In this document: in pieces, positions 15,247 to 22,269 of the stretch
How the letters are laid out: the number at the start of each line of letters is the position of its first letter
Numbering within the stretch: the stretch's first letter is position 1
NCBI GenBank assembly: GCA_047605615.1
Contig: JASGFI010000024.1
Coordinates: 1-27,289 of the forward strand
Source: Taibaiella sp047605615
GTDB taxonomy: Bacteria > Bacteroidota > Bacteroidia > Chitinophagales > Chitinophagaceae
Length of the DNA: 27,289 nt
Direction: 5' to 3'
Program-made: the position numbers and the translations under genes
The notes under the pieces: model-generated
What the model was told of the DNA's origin: nothing
What the model saw: the letters and a program-made list of their open reading frames with translations, nothing else
The model's database searches: none

Positions 15247-16485
15247 TTAAACTTTCTTGAAAATTACGGTGGCATTGTGTCCGCCAAAGCCAAAGGCATT
15301 GCTCATGGCCACGTTCACGGTTTTTTCAAAAGCGGTATCGCGCACAATGTTTAGACCGGAAGGTATGCCTTCGTCAAGATGCTCAATATTGATGCTGGGC
15401 GGTACGATACCGGTTTCCATTGCCTTTATGGAAAGTATGGCTTCTATGGCACCGGCAGCACCCAGCAAATGGCCCGTCATGGATTTGGTAGCACTGATAT
15501 GCAACGGCGCATCGGCGCCAAAAGTTTTATATACGGCGCCCAGTTCGCTTACGTCGCCCACGGGCGTGGAGGTAGCGTGCGGGTTCAGATAATCTACTTC
15601 GTCGCTGTTCAAGCCCGCCTCTGCCAAGGCCAACGACATGGATTTGGAAGCCCCTATCCCGTCCGGGTGCGGCGACGTCATGTGGTAAGCATCGGCCGTC
15701 ATGGCGGCACCTACCAGTTCGGCATAAATATGTGCGCCCCGTGCCTTTGCATGTTCGTACTCTTCCAAAATCAATGCGCCGCCACCTTCGCCCATCAGGA
15801 AACCATCCCGGTCGCGGTCAAATGGCCTGCTGGAATGTAGGGGGTCGTCGTTGCGCGTGGTCATGGCCTTCATGCTCGAAAAACCACCTATGGAAGCCGG
15901 GGTAATGGGTGCCTCGGAACCACCGCTGATAAATACTTTGGCTTTGCCCAGGCGTATATAGTTGAAGGCATCCATCAAAGCGGTGTTGGAGGTGGCACAG
16001 GCCGATACGGTTGAGTAGTTGATACCTTGCAGGCCATACTTCATCGATATCATGCCCGAAGCCATGTTCACAATGAGCTTTGGCACAAAGAACGGACTGA
16101 AACGCGGGGTAAAATTACCTTTCACGTATTCCGTTACCTCATGTTCAAAAGTTTCCATACCGCCCTGGCCCACGCCCCATATAACGCCCGTGTCAAACGG
16201 GTCCATGGTGGAAAAATCGAGACCCGAATCGGCTATGGCTTCGGCTGCGACATACAGGGCATATTGGGTAAACAAATCGCTCCGTTTTATCTCGTTCCTA
16301 TCTAATTTTTCGGCAGGATTGAAATTCTTGACCTCGGCGGCAATGCGGGTCTTAAACGCCGATGCGTCAAAACGGGTGATGGCTCCGGCGCCACAGTTGC
16401 CGGCCACGCAATTGTCCCAAAATGTTGCTACGTCGTTCCCCAACGGGGTAATGGCTCCAAGACCGGTAATTACAACTCTTTTCAT
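15247..16485 (-). CDS. fabF: 3-oxoacyl-[acyl-carrier-protein] synthase II (FabF)
   Basis: Condensing enzyme of type II fatty-acid synthesis that extends acyl-ACP with malonyl-ACP in the cytoplasm. The thiolase-fold Cys-His-His triad is clear: Cys163 in VSACATS, His303 in NPHATSTPVGD and His339 in SATKSMTGHLLGAAGA, with Lys334 nearby. The start MKRVVITGLGAITPLGNDV and the C-terminal NAFGFGGHNATVIF are typical FabF ends, and 412 residues is the usual length. In many bacteria fabF follows acpP; here it is a single gene with no acpP or rnc neighbour in view, so it may be one of several paralogues. A perfect -7 box and a 5'-end stem-loop lie upstream. Confidence 0.96.
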   Translation of the reverse strand: MKRVVITGLGAITPLGNDVATFWDNCVAGNCGAGAITRFDASAFKTRIAAEVKNFNPAEKLDRNEIKRSDLFTQYALYVAAEAIADSGLDFSTMDPFDTGVIWGVGQGGMETFEHEVTEYVKGNFTPRFSPFFVPKLIVNMASGMISMKYGLQGINYSTVSACATSNTALMDAFNYIRLGKAKVFISGGSEAPITPASIGGFSSMKAMTTRNDDPLHSSRPFDRDRDGFLMGEGGGALILEEYEHAKARGAHIYAELVGAAMTADAYHMTSPHPDGIGASKSMSLALAEAGLNSDEVDYLNPHATSTPVGDVSELGAVYKTFGADAPLHISATKSMTGHLLGAAGAIEAILSIKAMETGIVPPSINIEHLDEGIPSGLNIVRDTAFEKTVNVAMSNAFGFGGHNATVIFKKV

Positions 16486-16528
16486 TTTTATTAAACCTTG
16501 GTAAAAGCAAGTTGAGTTTTATTTTTTG

Positions 16529-16548
16529 GCCCATGCTTTTAAATGGGC
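16529..16548 (-). promoter_or_regulatory. Stem-loop at the predicted 5' end of the fabF mRNA
   Basis: GCCCAT (16529-16534) and ATGGGC (16543-16548) form a perfect 6-bp stem with an 8-nt loop. The predicted fabF transcription start (about 16547) coincides with the edge of this stem, so the mRNA would begin with a hairpin. It could equally be a palindromic operator. Confidence 0.35.
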
Positions 16549-16550
16549 GG

Positions 16551-16558
16551 CAAATATA
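16551..16558 (-). promoter_or_regulatory. -7 box of fabF
   Basis: On the - strand the sequence reads TATATTTG, a perfect match to TAnnTTTG. It predicts a leader of about 60 nt before the fabF ATG. No TTG is found 19-21 bp upstream. Confidence 0.5.
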
Positions 16559-16580
16559 GTAACAATCAGCCTATTGTATT

Positions 16581-16588
16581 TACATTTG
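16581..16588 (+). promoter_or_regulatory. Candidate divergent -7 box for the PorT-like gene
   Basis: TACATTTG matches TAnnTTTG exactly on the + strand. Its -33 zone falls on the fabF -7 box, and vice versa. The leader to the ATG at 16723 would be about 130 nt, so a closer promoter is not excluded. Confidence 0.35.
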
Positions 16589-16722
16589 TATATAGTTGGC
16601 TGGCCTTTTTGTAGGCTATCGGCAACGGCTTGGAATTATTTTCGTAAATATTTCACAATACCGCTCATCTGCGTAAGCAATGCCGGAGTAACTTAGTGCC
16701 CTCCAAACCAAAAAACTATTTT

Positions 16723-17352
16723 ATGAACATTCAAGCAAAAATAATTGCTGCGCTTTTGATTGCAGCCACCTTGTTGTGCGGACAAGCATTTGGCCAAAAA
16801 TTTATTTTGGGCATAAAGACCGGTGCGGACTTCGACCAGACTTCGGGCAGCAACCTCAACAGCAATTTCAATGGTTATTTTGTGGCAGGGGCTTATACCG
16901 GATTAAGGGTCAACAAGGTAAAGTTTCAAGTAGAGGCCCTGTTTGGCCAAAGCCGGGTAACTACCAACGACAATTTCATAAATGCCTATGGCGATTATGT
17001 TTCGGCCAATGCCAACACCATAAAAAACGGGACGTTCAAAATCAACGAACTCCACATGCCCGTTATTTTAGGTTTCAACATCATACCTAAGTTACTTTGG
17101 TTGCACATAGGGCCTCAATACAGCGGCGTAGTATCCATAGACGATGTGGACGGTTTTTTGAAGGATGGCAAAAAAGTATTCAAGAGTGGCTATTTGTCGG
17201 GCCTGGCGGGTTTGGAGTTGCAACTGCCTTTCAACCTGAACATAGGTGCCCGCTACATAGTGGGCATATCGGACAGGAACAACACCAATGTACCCGATAC
17301 TTGGCGCACCAACCACATACAGGCACATATTGGCTTTAGCTTCCTGAAATGA
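16723..17352 (+). CDS. PorT-family outer-membrane beta-barrel protein
   Basis: A 209-residue protein with a good Sec signal peptide (MNIQAKIIAALLIAATLLCG, cleavage near QAFGQ). The start is therefore the ATG at 16723, not the upstream in-frame GTG at 16696. The mature part opens with KFILGIKTGADF and continues with VAGAYTGLRVNKVKFQVEAL, LHMPVILGFNI and LLWLHIGPQYSG. This is the pattern of the PorT-like OMP_b-brl_2 family: antiparallel amphipathic strands forming about an 8-stranded barrel. PorT itself belongs to the type IX secretion system, but most family members have no known function and no T9SS genes are visible nearby. The C-terminus (HIGFSFLK) ends close to the terminal aromatic strand. 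Confidence 0.82.
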   Translation: MNIQAKIIAALLIAATLLCGQAFGQKFILGIKTGADFDQTSGSNLNSNFNGYFVAGAYTGLRVNKVKFQVEALFGQSRVTTNDNFINAYGDYVSANANTIKNGTFKINELHMPVILGFNIIPKLLWLHIGPQYSGVVSIDDVDGFLKDGKKVFKSGYLSGLAGLELQLPFNLNIGARYIVGISDRNNTNVPDTWRTNHIQAHIGFSFLK

Positions 17353-17388
17353 TTGGGGCGTAGAATAATCGTAACCGATATTTTTCGG

Positions 17389-17396
17389 TACTTTCG
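17389..17396 (+). promoter_or_regulatory. Candidate -7 box of lepA
   Basis: TACTTTCG matches TAnnTTTG in seven of eight positions and ends 17 bp before the lepA ATG, predicting a leader of about 14 nt. No well-placed TTG is present. The identical octamer precedes the polysaccharide deacetylase. Confidence 0.35.
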
Positions 17397-17413
17397 CGGG
17401 CTAGTTCGTAAAC

Positions 17414-19210
17414 ATGAAGAATATCCGCAATTTTTGCATCATCGCACATATAGACCACGGCAAGAGTACCTTGGCCGACCGCTTGCTGGAACGCACTAAG
17501 ACCATATCGGAACGGGACATGCAGGCGCAGGTGCTGGACGACATGGACCTGGAAAGGGAGAAAGGCATAACCATCAAAAGCCACGCCATACAGATAGACT
17601 ATGCGCACCGCGGCACGCACTACACCCTCAACCTGATAGACACGCCCGGCCATGTGGACTTTAGCTACGAAGTGAGCCGCGCATTGGCGGCCTGCGAAGG
17701 CGCGCTGCTGCTGGTGGACGCATCGCAAGGCATACAGGCACAAACCATATCCAACCTATACTTGGCCATAGACAACGACTTGGAAATAATACCGGTCATC
17801 AACAAGATAGACATGGACGGTGCCATGATACCGGAGGTTACCGACCAGATAGTGGATTTGATTGGTTGCAAGCCCGAGGATATAATATTGGCCAGCGGCA
17901 AAAGCGGCATAGGCATAGAAGAAATATTGGATGCCATAATAGACCGCATACCCGCCCCAAAGGGCAATGAGGACGCACCGCTGCAAGCCTTGATATTCGA
18001 CTCGGTATTCAATCCCTTCAGGGGCATAATAGTGTATTACCGCGTGTTGAATGGCCAAATACACAAAAACGACAAAGTAAAATTCGTACATACCAACAAG
18101 GAATATGGTGCCGACGAAATAGGCATACTGAAAATGAGCCTTACGCCCAAAGAGGCGGTGAAGGCGGGCGACGTGGGCTACATAATCACGGGTATCAAAA
18201 ACGCGAAAGAGGTAAAAGTGGGCGACACCATCACCTTGGTAAGCAACCCTACCCAAGAGGCCGTCAAGGGTTTTGAAGACGTGAAGCCAATGGTATTTGC
18301 GGGCATTTTCCCGGTAAGTACCGATGATTTCGAGGAACTGCGCGACTGCATGGAAAAGCTACAACTGAACGATGCCTCGCTCACCTTCGAGCCGGAAACA
18401 TCGCAGGCTTTGGGCTTTGGTTTCCGATGCGGCTTCCTGGGCATGTTGCACATGGAAATAATACAGGAAAGGTTGGAGCGCGAGTTCAACCAAACGGTGA
18501 TAACCACGGTACCCAACGTTAGCTTCCATGCTTACGGCACGAGAGAAAAAGACAAACGCATCATCGTAAACAATCCTTCGGAAATGCCCGACCCCAGCCG
18601 CACCGACAGGATAGAAGAACCATTTATACGGGCCCAAATCATCACCATACCCGACTACATAGGCAACATAATGACCCTCTGCCTGGGCAAGCGCGGTATG
18701 CTGATAAACCAAAACTACCTTACCGCTACCCGAGTGGAATTGATATTTGAAATGCCCTTGGCGGAGATAGTGTTCGACTTTTACGACAAGTTGAAATCTT
18801 CTACCCGGGGTTACGCATCGTTCGATTACCAACCCTTGGATTACCGAGAGAGCGACATAACCAAAATGGACATACTGCTGAATGGCGAAAAGGTAGATGC
18901 GCTCAGTGCCTTGATACACCGAAGCCGTGCCCAGGACTTTGGCCGCAAGTTGTGCGCCAAATTGAAAGAACTGCTGCCCCGCCAGCAATTCATGATAGCC
19001 ATCCAGGCCGCAATCGGCTCCAAGATAGTGGCGCGCGAAACCATATCGGCCATGCGCAAGGACGTTACGGCCAAGTGTTATGGCGGCGACATTTCGCGCA
19101 AGCGCAAACTGTTGGAAAAACAAAAAGAGGGCAAGAAGCGTATGCGCCAGATAGGTGCCGTGGAAGTACCGCAAGAAGCGTTTTTGGCAGTACTGAAATT
19201 AGATGAATAA
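17414..19210 (+). CDS. lepA: Elongation factor 4 (LepA), back-translocating GTPase
   Basis: Ribosome-associated translational GTPase of the EF-G family, implicated in correcting translocation and in 30S assembly. The G1 loop is AHIDHGKSTL at residues 11-20, the G3 is DTPGHVDF near 76-83, and the G4 is NKID. The LepA-specific C-terminal domain is seen in YYRVLNGQIHKNDKV, SFDYQPLDYRESDI and the end AKCYGGDISRKRKLLEKQKEGKKRM. The 598-residue length is exactly as expected. It is isolated from the next gene by a strong terminator. Isoleucine codons are strikingly biased to ATA (22 of 28 in the first 181 codons). Confidence 0.98.
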   Translation: MKNIRNFCIIAHIDHGKSTLADRLLERTKTISERDMQAQVLDDMDLEREKGITIKSHAIQIDYAHRGTHYTLNLIDTPGHVDFSYEVSRALAACEGALLLVDASQGIQAQTISNLYLAIDNDLEIIPVINKIDMDGAMIPEVTDQIVDLIGCKPEDIILASGKSGIGIEEILDAIIDRIPAPKGNEDAPLQALIFDSVFNPFRGIIVYYRVLNGQIHKNDKVKFVHTNKEYGADEIGILKMSLTPKEAVKAGDVGYIITGIKNAKEVKVGDTITLVSNPTQEAVKGFEDVKPMVFAGIFPVSTDDFEELRDCMEKLQLNDASLTFEPETSQALGFGFRCGFLGMLHMEIIQERLEREFNQTVITTVPNVSFHAYGTREKDKRIIVNNPSEMPDPSRTDRIEEPFIRAQIITIPDYIGNIMTLCLGKRGMLINQNYLTATRVELIFEMPLAEIVFDFYDKLKSSTRGYASFDYQPLDYRESDITKMDILLNGEKVDALSALIHRSRAQDFGRKLCAKLKELLPRQQFMIAIQAAIGSKIVARETISAMRKDVTAKCYGGDISRKRKLLEKQKEGKKRMRQIGAVEVPQEAFLAVLKLDE

Positions 19211-19220
19211 GGAAATTAGG

Positions 19221-19249
19221 AACCGCGGCGGAGGCTGCGGTTTTTTTTT
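19221..19249 (+). terminator. Rho-independent terminator of lepA
   Basis: A GC-rich stem pairs 19221-19229 (AACCGCGGC) with 19234-19242 (GCTGCGGTT), including one G-U pair and a 4-nt loop. It is followed directly by T bases through 19249. It lies 10 bp after the lepA stop and is the clearest intrinsic terminator in the window. Confidence 0.9.
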
Positions 19250-19272
19250 ATCCTTTTACCTTAAATTGCACT

Positions 19273-20274
19273 ATGGTTTGCAGAACAAAAAAATCAAAAA
19301 TTGCCACGAATATATACCTGCGTACTTGCTTTTGCCCGATAGCAATTGCGTTTTTTCACCAACCTGCAATAGCCCAACCAAACGGCATCCATAATTTCTA
19401 CCTATCCCAAACCATTGACAAACGCAAGGATACCGCCACATCGCTCAATGCGCTATACCAATATGTAAATGGCTTGCGGCAAAACCCGGCCAACGACACA
19501 TTAACGCTCCACGTAACGGCTTTGGAAGTACACAAAAGCAAACAACAAGCCTTGCTCAACAGCACTTACACTTTCTATTGGCACGGTAAAAAAGTAATGG
19601 CGCTCAATGGCAATGCCAGTCTGGAAAGTACGGCCATAACAGAAACGGCCATCAAGGAACTGATGACAAACGACCTAAGCAAGGCACTACAAGAGTTCGA
19701 TACTTGGTGGGGCGCACACAACGGCAGGTACACGGGAGCCAATGGCGGCATGCAAGTAAGCATTCGCCTGAACAATACGGACGCAAACCCTAACTTAATT
19801 AGGTATAACCCCAATAGGCCGCTCTCCATAACCGATTTCAAGGGTGCACCCGACAGCAACAACAAGGCTCTGGCCATGACTTACAGCGGCATACAATTGA
19901 GTTTCGGGGTAGAAAGCGACGATGAAAATGCCAGCGGCAGCATAGAAATCGGTGCCGGTTTTGACCCGGCAAAATCGTGGATGAAACCCCTTGGCCGCAA
20001 CAACTACGTATTGGGCCATGAACAATTGCATTTCGACATTACGGTACTCAAGATGTTTGAACTGATAACGTTGCTAAAAGCCACGAAATTCAATCTCGAA
20101 AACTTTGAAAGCACTATCAAGGCATGCAAAGAAAAGTACGATACCGAAACGACCGATTTACAAAATCAATATGACACCGAAACCGCACACGGCCTGAACA
20201 AACAGCAACAAGCCGAATGGGCTAAACGCATAAAATCCGCGCTGGTGGCGGCACGCAGCCAAGCCGGTTATTGA
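19273..20274 (+). CDS. Secreted DUF922-family putative Zn-dependent protease
   Basis: A 333-residue protein. The N-terminus is basic, then hydrophobic, ending in PAIAQ, consistent with a Sec signal peptide cleaved near residue 34. The core PLSITDFKGAPDSNNKALAM followed by YSGIQLSF is typical of DUF922. HEQLH at residues 249-253 is a perfect HExxH zinc motif in the context VLGHEQLHFDIT, which supports the family's annotation as predicted metalloproteases. The third zinc ligand is not obvious. The C-terminal ~70 residues are highly charged and helical (CKEKYDTETTDLQNQYDTE), probably a coiled coil. It follows the lepA terminator and precedes the deacetylase. The substrate and physiological role are unknown. 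Confidence 0.8.
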   Translation: MVCRTKKSKIATNIYLRTCFCPIAIAFFHQPAIAQPNGIHNFYLSQTIDKRKDTATSLNALYQYVNGLRQNPANDTLTLHVTALEVHKSKQQALLNSTYTFYWHGKKVMALNGNASLESTAITETAIKELMTNDLSKALQEFDTWWGAHNGRYTGANGGMQVSIRLNNTDANPNLIRYNPNRPLSITDFKGAPDSNNKALAMTYSGIQLSFGVESDDENASGSIEIGAGFDPAKSWMKPLGRNNYVLGHEQLHFDITVLKMFELITLLKATKFNLENFESTIKACKEKYDTETTDLQNQYDTETAHGLNKQQQAEWAKRIKSALVAARSQAGY

Positions 20275-20287
20275 TATGCAAATTGCC

Positions 20288-20295
20288 TACTTTCG
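20288..20295 (+). promoter_or_regulatory. Candidate -7 box of the deacetylase gene
   Basis: TACTTTCG matches TAnnTTTG in seven of eight positions, 22 bp before the ATG at 20318. It lies inside the longer reading that starts at 20276, which argues for the downstream start. Confidence 0.35.
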
Positions 20296-20317
20296 CCGAA
20301 AACAACAAAAGCGCACC

Positions 20318-21109
20318 ATGCTCCCGCAATCGAAATTTGGCTATACCCTACTCTTTTTCATCTTGTTGGTGCTGCACCTTATTGCCGGTGTGTATTTCGA
20401 TGATTATTCAATGTGGTGGATAGCCTTGTCTGTCGTTGCATTTCTGCTTATTTGCGCCGCGGGCAGCTTTTTCATTGGCTGGAATTTTTACATCAAGTCG
20501 CAGCATAAACTGCCCATGCTACAATTGAAATTTACCGGCGGGAAAATGCACTTGGAGCATACGCAAAATTGCGTGGCACTTACTTTTGACGATGGGCCGG
20601 CGGCCACTACCGCCGCAGTGTTGGATATTTTAAAAAAGGAAAAAGTACCGGCCACGTTTTTTTTGATAGGCAAGCACATAGAAGGCAACGAAACAATAGT
20701 AAAGAGGATGATGGACGAAGGCCATAAGATAGGCAACCATTCGTTTTATCACGGTGTTCATTTCGACTGGCAATCTTCCCGAAAAATGCTGGAAGAAATG
20801 GACAGAACCAACCAAGCCATAGAACAAGTAACCGGAAATGCGGCAAAGCTGTTCAGGCCCCCCTACGGCGTTACCAACCCCAACCTGGCAAAGGCCATAA
20901 ACCAAAGCGGGCTATTGAGCATAGGCTGGAGCGTACGGAGCAAGGACACGGTAGCCAAAAATGCCGATGAGCTGCTCTGCAAGATATGCAACAATGTTAA
21001 AAACCGGGACATCATCCTGTTGCACGACAGGTGTGCCATAACCGTGCAAATACTACCAACCCTCATTGCTTCGTTGAAGGAAAAAGGATTTGGTTTTTCT
21101 TTAGTTTAA
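20318..21109 (+). CDS. Membrane-anchored polysaccharide deacetylase (NodB domain)
   Basis: A 263-residue carbohydrate esterase family 4 enzyme that removes acetyl groups from N-acetylated glycans such as peptidoglycan or chitin-like polymers. Two N-terminal hydrophobic segments (about residues 8-25 and 34-55) anchor it in the inner membrane. The NodB motifs are all present: TFDDGP (Asp91, Asp92), the metal-binding HSFYH (His141, His145), RPPYG (Arg180), a motif-4 variant SIGWSVRSKD and ILLHD (His236). This argues for an active metalloenzyme. I prefer ATG 20318 (MLPQSKFGYTLL) to ATG 20276, which would overlap a promoter-like box and add 14 residues of unlikely sequence. It follows the DUF922 gene with no terminator. 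Confidence 0.9.
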   Translation: MLPQSKFGYTLLFFILLVLHLIAGVYFDDYSMWWIALSVVAFLLICAAGSFFIGWNFYIKSQHKLPMLQLKFTGGKMHLEHTQNCVALTFDDGPAATTAAVLDILKKEKVPATFFLIGKHIEGNETIVKRMMDEGHKIGNHSFYHGVHFDWQSSRKMLEEMDRTNQAIEQVTGNAAKLFRPPYGVTNPNLAKAINQSGLLSIGWSVRSKDTVAKNADELLCKICNNVKNRDIILLHDRCAITVQILPTLIASLKEKGFGFSLV

Positions 21110-21137
21110 ACATACGGTTAATCCCGGAAACTACTTG

Positions 21138-21167
21138 TTGCCAAGCCTGGATTATTGGCTAAATTTG
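21138..21167 (+). promoter_or_regulatory. Canonical promoter of dapF, predicting a leaderless mRNA
   Basis: TTG (21138-21140), exactly 19 bp, then TAAATTTG (21160-21167): the full Bacteroidota consensus in both boxes and spacing. The ATG of dapF begins only 6 bp after the box, so transcription should start at or within 1-2 nt of the start codon. Confidence 0.75.
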
Positions 21168-21172
21168 CAACG

Positions 21173-21982
21173 ATGAAACTTCATTTTTTTAAATACCAAG
21201 GGGCGGGCAACGATTTTGTGATACTCGACGACCGCAAGAACCGCACCACATTGTCCGCCGGGCGGATAGCCCATTTGTGCAACAGGCGTTTTGGCATAGG
21301 CGCCGATGGCCTCATGCTGCTGCAAAGTACGCCCGGTGCCGATTTCAAAATGGTTTACTTCAACAGCGACGGCAACGAAAGTACCCTTTGCGGCAATGGT
21401 GCCCGCTGCATAGCCGCGTTTGCCTACCACCAAGGCATTGTGGGGCGCAGCATGGAATTTATGGCAATAGACGGCCTGCACAAAGCCATAGTGTTGGATG
21501 ACGGCACGGTGGCCTTGCACATGCAAAACGTGGCGGAAATACTTTTTGAAGACGAAGCCACCATACTCAACACCGGTTCGCCGCACTACGTACAATGGGT
21601 AAACGACGTAAGCCATATAGACGTATATGGCAATGGCCGCAAGATACGCTACAGTGGCCGCTTTGGCGATAAGGGCATCAACGTAAACTTCGTAAGCAAC
21701 ATGGATGACGGCATAGCCATACGCACTTACGAACGCGGCGTGGAAGATGAAACATTGGCCTGCGGCACCGGCGTAACCGCCGCCGCCATAGCATCGGTAG
21801 GCAAGCAAACCGGAATGTTTGAGGTACCCGTAAAGGCGCAAGGCGGCCACCTGCAAGTGACTTTTGAAAAAAAGACAACCGATAGTGCGGAACACATAGT
21901 GCTTACCGGCGGCGCGGCTTTTGTGTTCGAGGGTTCGGTAGTCGTCAATGCGCTGCACGATGAGGTGATGCCGCTTTCATAA
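21173..21982 (+). CDS. dapF: Diaminopimelate epimerase (DapF)
   Basis: Converts LL-diaminopimelate to meso-diaminopimelate, the precursor of lysine and of peptidoglycan cross-links. It is a PLP-independent racemase using two cysteines: Cys73 in NESTLCGNGARC and Cys197 in ETLACGTGVTAAA. The family opening FFKYQGAGNDFVILDD and the RFGIGADGLM block are also present. The 269-residue length from ATG 21173 is normal. An in-frame TTG at 21155 overlaps the promoter region and would add six residues, so it is rejected. The gene appears to have its own promoter and no co-transcribed dap genes. Nothing catalytic is missing. Confidence 0.97.
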   Translation: MKLHFFKYQGAGNDFVILDDRKNRTTLSAGRIAHLCNRRFGIGADGLMLLQSTPGADFKMVYFNSDGNESTLCGNGARCIAAFAYHQGIVGRSMEFMAIDGLHKAIVLDDGTVALHMQNVAEILFEDEATILNTGSPHYVQWVNDVSHIDVYGNGRKIRYSGRFGDKGINVNFVSNMDDGIAIRTYERGVEDETLACGTGVTAAAIASVGKQTGMFEVPVKAQGGHLQVTFEKKTTDSAEHIVLTGGAAFVFEGSVVVNALHDEVMPLS

Positions 21983-22269
21983 AAACAAGGAATTAGACAA
22001 CCCGGTTTGTGCGGTCAATGCTCGCTGCTGGCCCTCGCCCCAATTTTTTTTAGGGTTATGCCAAGCACTTGTTTAGGCGTGTATATGCCGAGGTCAAACC
22101 GGTTGCGGCCAGGCTTCCCTGTGGCAAATTCTCCAAGCAGCAGGACATAAAAAACAAGGCGAACCGAATGGGTAAAAACATTTATGCGTTTGGCCTAAGT
22201 TCCTAACATTTGTCATGGTATCGAAATTTTCTTTACCTTGCCGCACATAAAAAATACTTCAACTTTATC
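21983..22269. other. 287-bp intergenic region before the phosphorylase-like gene
   Basis: No open reading frame or RNA gene is recognised. The region contains CCGGTTTG (22002-22009) and its inverted copy CAAACCGG (22095-22102), 85 bp apart, and a T8 run at 22044-22051 after GC-rich sequence, which might end the dapF transcript. A perfect TAnnTTTG box is not found close to the downstream start; AACATTTG (22205-22212) is one mismatch away. Confidence 0.35.

Noticed and set aside
17374..17389. ACCGA/TCGGT hairpin before lepA
   Set aside because: Only 5 bp and overlapping the promoter box, so chance is likely.
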